This document shows, piece after piece, positions 32,290 through 40,686 of a stretch of DNA of 64,000 bases. Position 1 is the stretch's first letter; the number at the start of each line of letters is the position of its first letter. The stretch comes from an uncultured Sulfitobacter sp. (GTDB lineage: Bacteria > Pseudomonadota > Alphaproteobacteria > Rhodobacterales > Rhodobacteraceae): contig NZ_CANMQS010000006.1 in the NCBI RefSeq assembly GCF_947500075.1, forward strand, positions 62,001 through 126,000, in the 5' to 3' direction. A model generated the notes under the pieces. The model had not been told where the DNA came from, did not search any database, and worked only from the letters and a program-made list of their open reading frames with translations. Made by a program: the position numbers and the translations under genes.

Positions 32290-33678
32290 CTATTCTCCTG
32301 GCTGCAAAGCGGCAACGTTGGCTTCACCCCGTCGCGGATAGCCGCGGGTGGAATAGGGCTCCCCCCGCGTGGCCTTGCGTGCCAGATAGGTGATCACCCC
32401 GATGTAGGCCACAATCAGCACCGCATAGACCACCAGATAGCCAATCAGCGTGCCCAGAACCATGCCCGCAGGCACGTCGCTCACCGCGTCTTTGGTCGAC
32501 AGGACGCCCTGCACCAGCCACGGCTGGCGGCCAATTTCCGTGGTGTACCAGCCTGCAAGCGTGGCAATCCAGCCGCTGAAGCTCATCGCGCAGAAGGCAT
32601 AAAGCGGCAGCGTCGGCATGTGCCCGGCCCCATAGCGGCGCAGCATCCACACGCCGGCCCAGGACAGCAGCAGCATCGCCATGCCAATGCCCACCATCAC
32701 CCGGAAGCTGTAGAACACCGGTGCCACGCGCGGGTGCAGCACTTCTCCGTCCTCGCTGACAAAGTCGTTCAGCCCCGGAACCACGCCGCTGGCCTTGTGT
32801 TTCAGGATCAGCGACGCACCATTCGGAATGGCGATCTCGAACCGGTTCTCCCGCGCTTCCTCATCGGGAATGGCAAACAGCACCAGCGGAATGTTCGGCC
32901 CGGTGTCCCAGTTCCCTTCCATCGCGGCGACTTTTGCGGGCTGGTATTCCAGCGTGTTCAGCCCGTGGAAATCCCCCGCCAGGATCTGCAACGGGATCAG
33001 GCTCGCGCCCGTGATGATCCCCACGCGCAGCGCGGTCTTCACGTCTTCACCGCGATCCCCCCACAGCATGCGCAAGGCGGAAATGCCCGCGATCAGGAAG
33101 GCCACCGTCAGACCCGACGCCAGCATCATGTGAATGAACCGATAGGGCATCGACGGGTTGAAAACGATCTCCCACCAGCTTGTCGCATGCACCACACCGT
33201 CAATGATCTCATACCCCTGCGGCGTGTGCATCCAGGAGTTCAGAACAATGATCCAGAAGGTCGACATCGTGGTGCCGAAGGCCACCAGAAACGTCGCCAG
33301 CGTATGCACCCAGGGCTTCACCCGAGAGGCACCGAACAACATGATCCCAAGGAACACCGCCTCCAGAAAGAAGGCCGTCATCACCTCATAGGCCAGCAGC
33401 GGCCCGGCCACGTTACCCACAATCTCCATGAACCCCGGCCAGTTGGTGCCAAACTGGAAGGACATCGTGATCCCGGACACAACGCCCATGGCAAAGGACA
33501 GGGCGAACACCTTGACCCAGAACATATAGGCATCCATCCACTTGCTTTCGCCCGTCGCGGTGAACCGCAGCCGGAAGAACAGCAAGACCCACCCCAATGC
33601 GATCGTGATCGTGGGGAACAGGATGTGAAACGAGATATTTGCACCAAACTGGATGCGCGAGAGGAGAAGTGTGTCCAC
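32290..33678 (-). CDS. cydA: cytochrome bd-type quinol oxidase subunit I (CIO-like)
   Basis: A 462-residue inner-membrane haem subunit. The N-terminal DTLLLSRIQFGANISFHILFPTITIALGW contains the conserved haem-ligand histidine (His18 with this start). EVMTAFFLEAVFLGIMLFG and the GRQPW motif (EIGRQPWLVQGVL) are typical of the short-Q-loop CIO branch that lacks the longer E. coli loop. I chose GTG at 33678 because GGAG lies six bases upstream; a TTG at 33690 has no ribosome site. It is upstream of cydB with a 2-base gap. The roughly 190-base region before it should hold the promoter. I see no convincing FNR box (TTGAT-N4-ATCAA). Confidence 0.95.
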   Translation of the reverse strand: MDTLLLSRIQFGANISFHILFPTITIALGWVLLFFRLRFTATGESKWMDAYMFWVKVFALSFAMGVVSGITMSFQFGTNWPGFMEIVGNVAGPLLAYEVMTAFFLEAVFLGIMLFGASRVKPWVHTLATFLVAFGTTMSTFWIIVLNSWMHTPQGYEIIDGVVHATSWWEIVFNPSMPYRFIHMMLASGLTVAFLIAGISALRMLWGDRGEDVKTALRVGIITGASLIPLQILAGDFHGLNTLEYQPAKVAAMEGNWDTGPNIPLVLFAIPDEEARENRFEIAIPNGASLILKHKASGVVPGLNDFVSEDGEVLHPRVAPVFYSFRVMVGIGMAMLLLSWAGVWMLRRYGAGHMPTLPLYAFCAMSFSGWIATLAGWYTTEIGRQPWLVQGVLSTKDAVSDVPAGMVLGTLIGYLVVYAVLIVAYIGVITYLARKATRGEPYSTRGYPRRGEANVAALQPGE

Positions 33679-33810
33679 CGGAAACTCCAAAACCGAAATT
33701 CATAACTGTCAGATGATAGGTATCCCCAAACCGCATGAAAAAAAGGCACTGCGACAATAGGTGCAACGCCGCTTGCCCGGCGCGAAACACCTCTGTCCCC
33801 CGTCCAGACA

Positions 33811-33842
33811 AAAGGCCTGCCCAACCTTGTCAGCCGGGCAGA
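33811..33842 (-). terminator. possible terminator of the 33871-34641 gene
   Basis: Read on the minus strand, CTGCCC and GGGCAG form a six-base stem around a 13-base loop, followed by GCCTTTTG. It is 29 bases after the stop of the upstream gene. The loop is long and the T-run short, so this is a moderate candidate. Confidence 0.4.
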
Positions 33843-33870
33843 CCAATGACCGATCAAACGGAACAGACCG

Positions 33871-34641
33871 TTACAGTTTGCGCTTTTCCAACGCCATGCC
33901 CACGCCTGCTTTCTTCAGGCTGGCATTCACCTCCCGCAGGCTCAGGTCCGACGCAGAAACCGCCATCAGCATCATCGCCAGATCGCGTTCTTCAAACTCC
34001 GGCATCTCGGCCGCCTGCAACTCCGCCAGACTCGCAGAAAATCCACCACCCGGCAGGAAGCTGAAGAAACTCTCAGGCTCCACCTCATCAATGGCAGCAC
34101 CCGACCCTGTCGGCAGCCCGGCTTGCGTCTGATCGTTGATGTCGCCGTTCACATCGAAATAGGTCGCGCGGTTCTGCGGGGTCAGCAGCACCCGTGCGGG
34201 CCGGTCCAACTGCGGCTGCAAACTGATCCCGACGCCGTCAAACACGATCACCGGTCGCAGGCGCAGCGTGACATATCCCCTCGCCTCAAAATTCGCAGGC
34301 CCCACGGGAGCCGGAAACGGATCACTGGGCAGCACCGCAATCTTGGCCGTCTCATTGGGCGCAATCGTGACGCTGGGGTTCAACACAAAGGACGGCGCCG
34401 TCAGCCCGCCCACCAGCGTCGCAGGTGTGTTGTTCACATTTGGCGTGTCGATGAAGGCGATTGTGTTGTTCGCCAGACTGCGATCCGCGTCCGTGACCGA
34501 CGAGGTGACAAAATTCACCTGAAACGTCAGCTGCGTGTCTTCCAGATTCGTGATGTTCAGAAAATAGCCCTGCAAGACCGTATCCGCGGCACCGCTAGGG
34601 GATTGAGGTTTATAGATTAATTCAAAGGATGAAACTTCCAT
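33871..34641 (-). CDS. unknown beta-rich protein upstream of cydA
   Basis: A 256-residue protein I do not recognise. It has no signal peptide or membrane segment. Residues 1-130 read like a beta-sandwich (FELIYKPQSPSG, YFLNITNLEDTQLTFQVNFVTSS, FVLNPSVTIAPNETAKIAVLP, EARGYVTLRLRPVIVF). A linker of variable composition follows (ATYFDVNGDINDQTQAGLPTGSGAA). The C-terminus is helical and acidic, then basic (ELQAAEMPEFEERDLAMMLMAVSASDLSLREVNASLKKAGVGMALEKRKL). TTGGAG precedes the ATG with good spacing, and an AT-rich upstream region contains a candidate promoter. It is on the same strand as cydAB, but a terminator-like hairpin separates them. Confidence 0.7.
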   Translation of the reverse strand: MEVSSFELIYKPQSPSGAADTVLQGYFLNITNLEDTQLTFQVNFVTSSVTDADRSLANNTIAFIDTPNVNNTPATLVGGLTAPSFVLNPSVTIAPNETAKIAVLPSDPFPAPVGPANFEARGYVTLRLRPVIVFDGVGISLQPQLDRPARVLLTPQNRATYFDVNGDINDQTQAGLPTGSGAAIDEVEPESFFSFLPGGGFSASLAELQAAEMPEFEERDLAMMLMAVSASDLSLREVNASLKKAGVGMALEKRKL

Positions 34642-34660
34642 ATCGTAAACTCCAAAATAA

Positions 34661-34689
34661 AATAAAAATCAAAAAATGGCCGAAGCCAA
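34661..34689 (-). promoter_or_regulatory. candidate promoter of the 33871-34641 gene in an AT-rich segment
   Basis: On the minus strand TTGGCT (34684-34689) and TTTATT (34661-34666) are separated by 17 bases. The segment 34642-34680 is far more AT-rich than the surrounding DNA. The predicted leader would be short, with the GGAG ribosome site near its 5' end. Confidence 0.35.
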
Positions 34690-34893
34690 CACGAATGGTA
34701 CGCTTATCATACATCTTTTTACGAGAATCCGGCGCGCTTTCGCCCGTTCAGGGCATGATGAGCGGATTTTGGAGCACGGCCTTCGCTGAAGGTCGCAACA
34801 CAGATCTGCCCCCTACCCAACGCAGGCCGCATGACCTGCCCAACGGATCAAGTAACAGATTGCAGATCACCAAAGCCGTGATAGGCCTCAAAC

Positions 34894-35820
34894 ATGGACA
34901 CCACCGAAATCCCGGCTGAACCTTCAATGCCCTATGCACTTGCCGCACTTGGCGTCCTGTTTGCGTCCATCTGTTTTGGCTTTGTCCCGCTCTTCAGCCG
35001 TGGCCTGACGGATCAGGGCCTCGCCCCCTATGCCATCGCGTTCTACCGCTACATTCTGGCGGCCATGCTGCTGTTGCCGGTGACCCTGCGGTATCTGTCG
35101 CAATGGCGCGAAATCCTCTGGGGGATGGGCGCCGGGGCGGTGATGGGCATGGGGTGGATCGGCTATGTCAGCGCGCTTGAAACGGTCCCGGCCTCCACCG
35201 TCGGCGTGCTCTACATGACCTACCCGGTGTTCACCGTGCTCATTGCGTGGGTGCTGTTCCGCGAAGGGCCGACGCGCCGCAGCCTCCTTGCTTCAACGCT
35301 CATCATCCTCGCGGCAGCCATTGCAGGCGGGCCAGCCTCCGTTCCGGCCGAACAACTGCCGACGTTGCTCTTGTCGCTGGCCGCCCCCTTCGGGTTTGGC
35401 TTTGGCATCTGCGTGCTGGTCCACCGGCTGTCCCGTCTGCCGCCATTGGCGCGCATTTCTTCTGTCTCTCTTGGCTCCGTCATCGGGCTGGCACCGCTCA
35501 TCCTGACCTCCGACATGGCCGAAGTACTGCCATCGGGCCGCCAGCAATGGATGCTGATTGCCGGCATCGGTCTGGTCACCGCGCTGATCCCGCAGCTGAT
35601 CTACACCATCTGCTCTCCCCTCATCGGCACCACCCGCACTGCCGTGATCGGCAGCGTTGAACTGCCCACAATGTTCGCCATCGGCTTTTTCGCCTTTCAG
35701 GAGGCGATCACCGCTTCGCAAGCCATTGGCTGCGTCCTGATCCTGACCGCCATTGCCGTCACCCAAAGCAGATCAACCCGGACCGTGACCACCGTCATCG
35801 CGCGCGCGGCAAAGCGGTGA
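34894..35820 (+). CDS. EamA/DMT family exporter
   Basis: A 308-residue membrane protein with about ten hydrophobic segments in two EamA repeats. The first begins LAALGVLFASICFGFVPLFSRGLTDQGLAPYAIAFYRYI and the second around TLLLSLAAPFGFGFGICVLVHRLS. The motif ETVPASTVGVLYMTYPVFTVLIAWVLFREGPTRRS is typical of drug/metabolite transporters. A substrate cannot be inferred. The ATG at 34894 gives a short polar leader; an ATG at 34927 is an alternative. Its stop is one base from the stop of the convergent esterase gene. Confidence 0.87.
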   Translation: MDTTEIPAEPSMPYALAALGVLFASICFGFVPLFSRGLTDQGLAPYAIAFYRYILAAMLLLPVTLRYLSQWREILWGMGAGAVMGMGWIGYVSALETVPASTVGVLYMTYPVFTVLIAWVLFREGPTRRSLLASTLIILAAAIAGGPASVPAEQLPTLLLSLAAPFGFGFGICVLVHRLSRLPPLARISSVSLGSVIGLAPLILTSDMAEVLPSGRQQWMLIAGIGLVTALIPQLIYTICSPLIGTTRTAVIGSVELPTMFAIGFFAFQEAITASQAIGCVLILTAIAVTQSRSTRTVTTVIARAAKR

Positions 35821-35821
35821 T

Positions 35822-36862
35822 CTAATCCACCGTCACACCCGCCAGCGGTGCCAGCGCGCCGCCCCCGCCTGCATAGGCGTCTATCGCGGCATTCAACCGC
35901 TCAAGCGCCTGCGCGGAGGACAGATGCAAACTGTCATAGGCCTGAAAGTTGTGCGGCATGTCCCCCCACAGGTCGAGCGTCACCTCCGCCCCCAGCGCCT
36001 TTTGCTTCTGGGCAAACTCGATGATCATATCGCGCAGCACCTCGCGACCGCCTGCTTGCAGATACATCGGGGCAAGGCCTTCGTAATCCTGTGCAATCGG
36101 GGACAGAGCCTCCCGTCCGAACCGTTCTTCCGGGTCCAGCCACTGGCCAAACTGCAAAGCCATCCACCCCTGCACCAGATCATATCTGTCATTCTCCCGC
36201 AGGCTCGCACCCCGGTCCCCGATGTCCGTCCAGGGGCAGAACCCGGCACAGAGGGCCGGTTGCCGTTCCCCCGCCGTCTTGAGCGCCTGCAACAGCATCA
36301 ACGCCATGTGTCCACCCGCGCTGTCCCCCGCCACCACGATCCTGTCGGCAGGCACCTCGGCAGTCAGATAGGCCCAGGCCGCCATCGCATCCTCCGCCTG
36401 CGCGGGGTGCGGATGTTCCGGCGTCAACCTGTAGTCCGGCGCAAACACCCGCGCGCCTGTGCGGTGGGCCAGCATCTGCGCATAGCGCGCGCTCACCCCG
36501 CCATGAAACGCATAGCCACCCCCGTGGAAGTAAAGCAGCACAACCTCCCTGCGCTGCTGTGCAGGGACATACCATTTGGCCCTGAACCCCGCTGCGGGTC
36601 GCACATGGACGTCATACACATCGTCCGTTTCAGGCTGGAGGCTGTCGAACAGCAAACGCCCCCGCGCCATGTCGCCGCCGGCCATGGCCCGCGTGAACTG
36701 ATGCCGGACAAACCGGATGCCCGTCTCCATCTGCGCGTCCCAGTCAGGCGCCATGCGGCGGCCAAGGGCGTGGCGCAGCGCCGTTGCAATCGCGATATGG
36801 CTGATCCGGGCAAGGCTGCGCAGCCGCAGCAAAACGGGGCCTGCAAATGAAAGTTTGGCCAT
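35822..36862 (-). CDS. alpha/beta hydrolase, hormone-sensitive-lipase-like esterase
   Basis: A 346-residue esterase of bacterial family IV. The oxyanion motif LLYFHGGGYAFHGG (about 110-122), nucleophile elbow GDSAGGHMA with Ser181, and the late histidine in GDMPHNFQAY are all visible. The acid is probably the Asp or Glu in the REVLRDMI region. Substrates are typically short-chain acyl esters. I prefer the ATG at 36862, because AAAGGA lies seven bases upstream; an ATG at 36895 behind GGGGGAGG would add 11 residues. It is divergent from an AraC-type regulator, which may control it. Confidence 0.88.
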   Translation of the reverse strand: MAKLSFAGPVLLRLRSLARISHIAIATALRHALGRRMAPDWDAQMETGIRFVRHQFTRAMAGGDMARGRLLFDSLQPETDDVYDVHVRPAAGFRAKWYVPAQQRREVVLLYFHGGGYAFHGGVSARYAQMLAHRTGARVFAPDYRLTPEHPHPAQAEDAMAAWAYLTAEVPADRIVVAGDSAGGHMALMLLQALKTAGERQPALCAGFCPWTDIGDRGASLRENDRYDLVQGWMALQFGQWLDPEERFGREALSPIAQDYEGLAPMYLQAGGREVLRDMIIEFAQKQKALGAEVTLDLWGDMPHNFQAYDSLHLSSAQALERLNAAIDAYAGGGGALAPLAGVTVD

Positions 36863-36950
36863 CGGGGTTTCCTTTATCTGGACACCCACACTCATTGCCT
36901 CCCCCTGGCGCTCCAATATAGAAGGATTGCGTCACATGCGAAGGGTGTCG

Positions 36951-37775
36951 ATGGAACCGATAGCCAGATTGTTTTTGCCGCCCCCTGCCCTGTTCGGCTG
37001 CCTGCTGGTCGGCGTCTACCGCAACACGCGCGGGGCCGGGCTCAGCGCGCCGGACCGCACCAACTACTTCCCGGCTTCTCCCATGGCCACCGTGACCCTG
37101 ATCCGCCATGGCAGCCTGCACATCCTGCCGCCGGGTGCCGATTGGACTGCCGCACACCACTGCCCCAGCCTGCCGCGCCTCACCGCCATGCCCCCGCAGG
37201 AAACCCCCGTCACCAGCTGGTCTCCCGGCGATGTGGAGGCGCTGACCCTCGGCATCTACCCCGATGCCTGGCGGACACTTGGGGGCGATCCCGCCTGTTC
37301 TGACGTGCCCCCGCCCCTTGCCCGCGCCCTCGCCTGCTTTGACGCGGCACCCGACCCCGAAACCGGCTGGCAGGGCGTTTGCGACACCCTCGTGCCCCAC
37401 TGGACGCAGGCCCGCCCGACGCCATGGCACCGCGCCACAAACGTCACCGACTGGGTCAAGGGGATCACCACCCGCGCCGCCCTCACCGGTTCAGGCCGCA
37501 GCCTGCGCAGCGTCGAACGCCGCATGCAGCGCTTCACCGGCCAGACCCGCCGCACGCTGGAATTCTTCAGCGCCATCGAAACCCTTCAGGGCATCCTACA
37601 CCGCAACACCGGCGCCCCATTGGCAGAGATCGCCCATGAGGCAGGCTATGCCGATCAATCCCACATGGGCCGCGCTGTCAGACGTGCCACCGGCTTCTCC
37701 CCCGCCCGCCTGAACCGGGCCATTCAACATGATGAACCCTTCTGGTGCTACCGCCTGCTGGGAGAGATGTTCTGA
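36951..37775 (+). CDS. AraC family transcriptional regulator
   Basis: A 274-residue regulator. The C-terminal AraC domain of two helix-turn-helices spans about residues 185-262 (SLRSVERRMQRFTGQTRRTLEFFSAIETLQGILHRNTGAPLAEIAHEAGYADQSHMGRAVRRATGFSPARL). The signature 'IAxxxGYxDQSHxxRxxrxxxGxxPxxl' is intact. The N-terminal domain is an unassigned effector domain starting with a segment rich in proline and leucine. AAGGG lies five bases before the ATG at 36951. It is divergent from the esterase gene with 88 bases between starts, so mutual or shared regulation is likely. Confidence 0.88.
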   Translation: MEPIARLFLPPPALFGCLLVGVYRNTRGAGLSAPDRTNYFPASPMATVTLIRHGSLHILPPGADWTAAHHCPSLPRLTAMPPQETPVTSWSPGDVEALTLGIYPDAWRTLGGDPACSDVPPPLARALACFDAAPDPETGWQGVCDTLVPHWTQARPTPWHRATNVTDWVKGITTRAALTGSGRSLRSVERRMQRFTGQTRRTLEFFSAIETLQGILHRNTGAPLAEIAHEAGYADQSHMGRAVRRATGFSPARLNRAIQHDEPFWCYRLLGEMF

Positions 37776-37889
37776 CCAAGCGCCTCTGTCTCTGACCCGC
37801 CTGTCACGCAAGACCGCTTTCCCCCACGTCGAAACTGTGCCTCTATCCTGTACGGGCAGGCAGGATCACACACCATCAGGGAGCGCGGC

Positions 37890-39281
37890 ATGAACAGGTT
37901 TGAAACCGATTATCTGATCGCTGGGGCGGGCGCTTCGGGGCTGTCCTTTGCCGACACGCTGCTTGCCGAAACGGACGCGCATATCACGTTGGTGGACAAA
38001 CGCGACAAACCGGGCGGCCATTGGAACGACGCCTATCCATACGTCCGACTGCACCAACCCTCATCCTATTATGGCGTTGCATCCCGCGATCTGGGCCGTG
38101 CCATGCTCGACACGACAGGCCTCAACAAAGGCTATGAAGAACTGGCATCAGGTCAGGAGGTCGCCACCTATTTCCATACGGTGATGAAAGACCGGCTGCT
38201 GCAATCGGGGCGCGTCCGCTTCCTGCCCATGTCCGAACATCTGGGCGGCGGGGAGGTGCGGCACCTGCTCTCAAACAAAACCACCCAAATCGATGTGCGC
38301 CACCGGTTCGTGGACGCCAGATTGCTGGAAAACGGCATCCCCCTGACCCACCAGCGCACATTCGACGTGGCCGAGGGGGTGGCCTGTATCCCGCCCAACA
38401 CGCTGCCGCGCATCGCCCCTCAGCACGGCCATTTCACCATCCTCGGCGCGGGCAAGACCGCGATGGACAGTGTCATCTGGCTGCTGGAGAATGGCGCGGA
38501 CGCCGAACAGATCCGCTGGATCGTGCCGCGCGATCCCTGGATGATCAACCGCGCCTTCACCCAGCCCAGCGGCGCGTTCTACCGGGAAAGCTACGGCGGC
38601 ACCATGCGCCAGATGGAAGCCGTGACCCAGGCCACCTCCATGGATGATCTTGCCGACAGACTGGAAGCCGCAAACCTGTGGATGCGCCTTGATCCAAACG
38701 TGCGCCCGGAGATCATGCACGGGCCAACCGTCTCAACGGCAGAACTCCACCGGCTGCGCGAAGTCCGTGACATCCTGCGTATGGGCCATGTCACCGGGAT
38801 CGAACCGGGCAGCTTGGACCTGGCCGGCGGCAGCTGTCCCGCGCCCGCGGGCTCCCTCTATGTCGATTGTACCGCGCGCGCCCTTGGCCACTCCAACACT
38901 TGGCCGATCTTTCAGGAGGACCAGATCGCCCTGCAAATGATCCGCCTCTACCAGCCAACATTCAGCGCCGCCCTGATCGCCAAAATCGAAGCGAGCTTTG
39001 AGACAAACAAGGCCAGGAACGCGCTGGCCATCCCCGTACCGATGACCGACACGGTCCACAGCTGGGTCGTGTCACAACTTGCCAATGCCATGAACCAGTT
39101 CAACTGGTCGCAGAACCCCCGGATCAAGGATTGGATCGCCACCTGCCGCCTTGACGGCTTTGGCCGCGCAGGCCGCGAAGTGGACCGCTCGGATCCGGAA
39201 GTGCAGGAAATCTATAACCGCATAAAGGCGCTGTCGATGCCCGCCTTCTCCAGCATGCAGAAACTCGCCGCGACACAGTAG
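37890..39281 (+). CDS. FAD/NAD(P)-binding oxidoreductase, flavin-monooxygenase-like
   Basis: A 463-residue flavoprotein. The FAD-binding Rossmann loop is YLIAGAGASGLSFADTLL (about 8-25), followed by the acidic strand-end ITLVDKRDKPGGHWNDAYPYVRLHQPSSYYG, which matches flavin-containing monooxygenase and FAD-dependent NAD(P) oxidoreductase families. A second nucleotide motif HFTILGAGKTAMDS (about 182-196) should bind NAD(P)H. No transmembrane segment is visible. GGGAG precedes the ATG. It is followed by an intrinsic terminator shared with the convergent ctpA operon. The substrate is unknown. Confidence 0.85.
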   Translation: MNRFETDYLIAGAGASGLSFADTLLAETDAHITLVDKRDKPGGHWNDAYPYVRLHQPSSYYGVASRDLGRAMLDTTGLNKGYEELASGQEVATYFHTVMKDRLLQSGRVRFLPMSEHLGGGEVRHLLSNKTTQIDVRHRFVDARLLENGIPLTHQRTFDVAEGVACIPPNTLPRIAPQHGHFTILGAGKTAMDSVIWLLENGADAEQIRWIVPRDPWMINRAFTQPSGAFYRESYGGTMRQMEAVTQATSMDDLADRLEAANLWMRLDPNVRPEIMHGPTVSTAELHRLREVRDILRMGHVTGIEPGSLDLAGGSCPAPAGSLYVDCTARALGHSNTWPIFQEDQIALQMIRLYQPTFSAALIAKIEASFETNKARNALAIPVPMTDTVHSWVVSQLANAMNQFNWSQNPRIKDWIATCRLDGFGRAGREVDRSDPEVQEIYNRIKALSMPAFSSMQKLAATQ

Positions 39282-39297
39282 ACGACGGATGCAATCA

Positions 39298-39326
39298 AAA
39301 AGGCCCGCCAATAAGACGGGCCTTTT
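39298..39326. terminator. bidirectional Rho-independent terminator
   Basis: A 10-base perfect stem (AAAAGGCCCG and CGGGCCTTTT) surrounds a nine-base loop, with an A-run on one side and a T-run on the other. It separates the flavoprotein gene from the convergent gpmI-envC-ctpA operon. Confidence 0.85.
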
Positions 39327-39348
39327 CATCAATCACTTCAAATGCAGA

Positions 39349-40683
39349 TCAGTCGCTCGGCCCAAGCGCCGACAGACCTTTGAGAATATCAATGGCATAG
39401 GCCAGCTGATAATCCTCTTCCCGCAGCTCTGCGGCTTTCTCCGCCTTCGCACGATCCTCTTCGATCTGCTTGATCTCGTCTTCGGTCAGGCTGTCGTTGT
39501 TCAGGCTGCCGCGCAGATCGGCCTCTGACCGGGAGCGGCGGCGGGGCGTATCCTCCGCCTCTTCCTCAACGCGGGCGGGGGGCTGTGCCACGACGATGTC
39601 GGGGGACACGCCCAGCGCCTGAATGGACCGGCCTGACGGCGTGTAATACCGCGCCGTGGTCAGCCGCATCGCGCCATTGCCGCGCAGCGGCATCACCGTC
39701 TGCACCGACCCTTTGCCAAAGCTCTTGGTGCCAATGACCACCGCGCGGCGGTGATCCTGCAACGCCCCCGCCACAATCTCGGAAGCCGAGGCCGACCCCC
39801 CGTTGATCAGCACCACAATCGGCTTGCCACCAGACAGATCGCCCGGCGTCGCATTCACCCGGTCGCCATCTTCCAGCGCGCGGCCACGGGTCGACACGAT
39901 CTCTCCTTTTTCAAGGAAGGCATCCGACACCGCAATCGCCTGGTTCAGCAATCCGCCCGGATTGTTGCGCAGATCAATAACGATACCATTGATGTTGTCC
40001 GCACCCCCTGCCGCTTCAAACTGCGCTTCCAGCCCCTCTTTCATCTTCGGATAGGTCTGCTCATTGAAGGTGCTCAGACGCAGCACAGCGGTGTTGCCTT
40101 CCAGCCGCGCGCGCACGGCCTGCAACTGAATGGTGTCGCGGATGATGGAGACATCGAACGGCTCCGGCTCGCCTTCGCGCACCACGGTGATCACAATCTC
40201 CGACCCCACCGGCCCGCGCATCAGCTCCACCGCATCATCCAGCAACAGACCCAACAGGCTCTCGCCATTCACATGGGTGATGAAATCCCCCGCTTCGATC
40301 CCAGCTTCGGCGGCAGGCGTGCTGTCGATGGGCGAGACGACTTTGACAAAACCGTCTTCCTGCGTGACCTCAATGCCAAGACCGCCGAACTCACCGCGGG
40401 TCTGTTCCCGCATCTTGGCGGCGTCCTTGGGGCTGAGGTAGCTGGAATGCGGGTCAAGCGATGTCAGCATGCCGTTGATGGCCGCTTCGATCAGATCACT
40501 GCTTTCCACCTCTTCCACGTATTGCGCGCGGATGCGCTCGAAAATGTCGCCAAACAGATCCAGCTGCTCATAGACATTTTCCGTCTTCGCGGTTTCCTGC
40601 GCCAGCAGCGGCCCCGCGATCTGCGTGGTGGCAATCACACCCGCAGCCGTGCCGCCCAATGCGGCCATTACAAACTTTTTCAT
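39349..40683 (-). CDS. ctpA: carboxyl-terminal processing protease (S41 family)
   Basis: A 444-residue periplasmic serine protease that trims C-termini of exported proteins. A signal peptide or anchor covers about the first 28 residues. A PDZ domain spans roughly 85-175 (GGLGIEVTQEDGFVKVVSPIDSTPAAEAGIEAGDFITHVNG). The catalytic core has Ser299 in NGGSASASEIVAGAL and Lys324 in GTKSFGKGSVQ, 25 residues later as in Prc. The C-terminal 60 residues are charged and acidic (RRRSRSEADLRG...EEDRAKAEKAAELREED). It is the last gene of an operon with envC and gpmI, three bases after envC. Confidence 0.95.
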   Translation of the reverse strand: MKKFVMAALGGTAAGVIATTQIAGPLLAQETAKTENVYEQLDLFGDIFERIRAQYVEEVESSDLIEAAINGMLTSLDPHSSYLSPKDAAKMREQTRGEFGGLGIEVTQEDGFVKVVSPIDSTPAAEAGIEAGDFITHVNGESLLGLLLDDAVELMRGPVGSEIVITVVREGEPEPFDVSIIRDTIQLQAVRARLEGNTAVLRLSTFNEQTYPKMKEGLEAQFEAAGGADNINGIVIDLRNNPGGLLNQAIAVSDAFLEKGEIVSTRGRALEDGDRVNATPGDLSGGKPIVVLINGGSASASEIVAGALQDHRRAVVIGTKSFGKGSVQTVMPLRGNGAMRLTTARYYTPSGRSIQALGVSPDIVVAQPPARVEEEAEDTPRRRSRSEADLRGSLNNDSLTEDEIKQIEEDRAKAEKAAELREEDYQLAYAIDILKGLSALGPSD

Positions 40684-40686
40684 TCC

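Noticed and set aside
33679..33690. TTG start for cydA at 33690
   Set aside because: There is no ribosome site before it, whereas GTG at 33678 has GGAG at the right distance.
32125..33705. 526-residue open frame opposite cydAB
   Set aside because: The composition is antisense-like and spans two real genes including their junction.
33679..33870. FNR-type box upstream of cydA
   Set aside because: Only one half-site resembling TTGAT is present on the minus strand, and the second half does not match.
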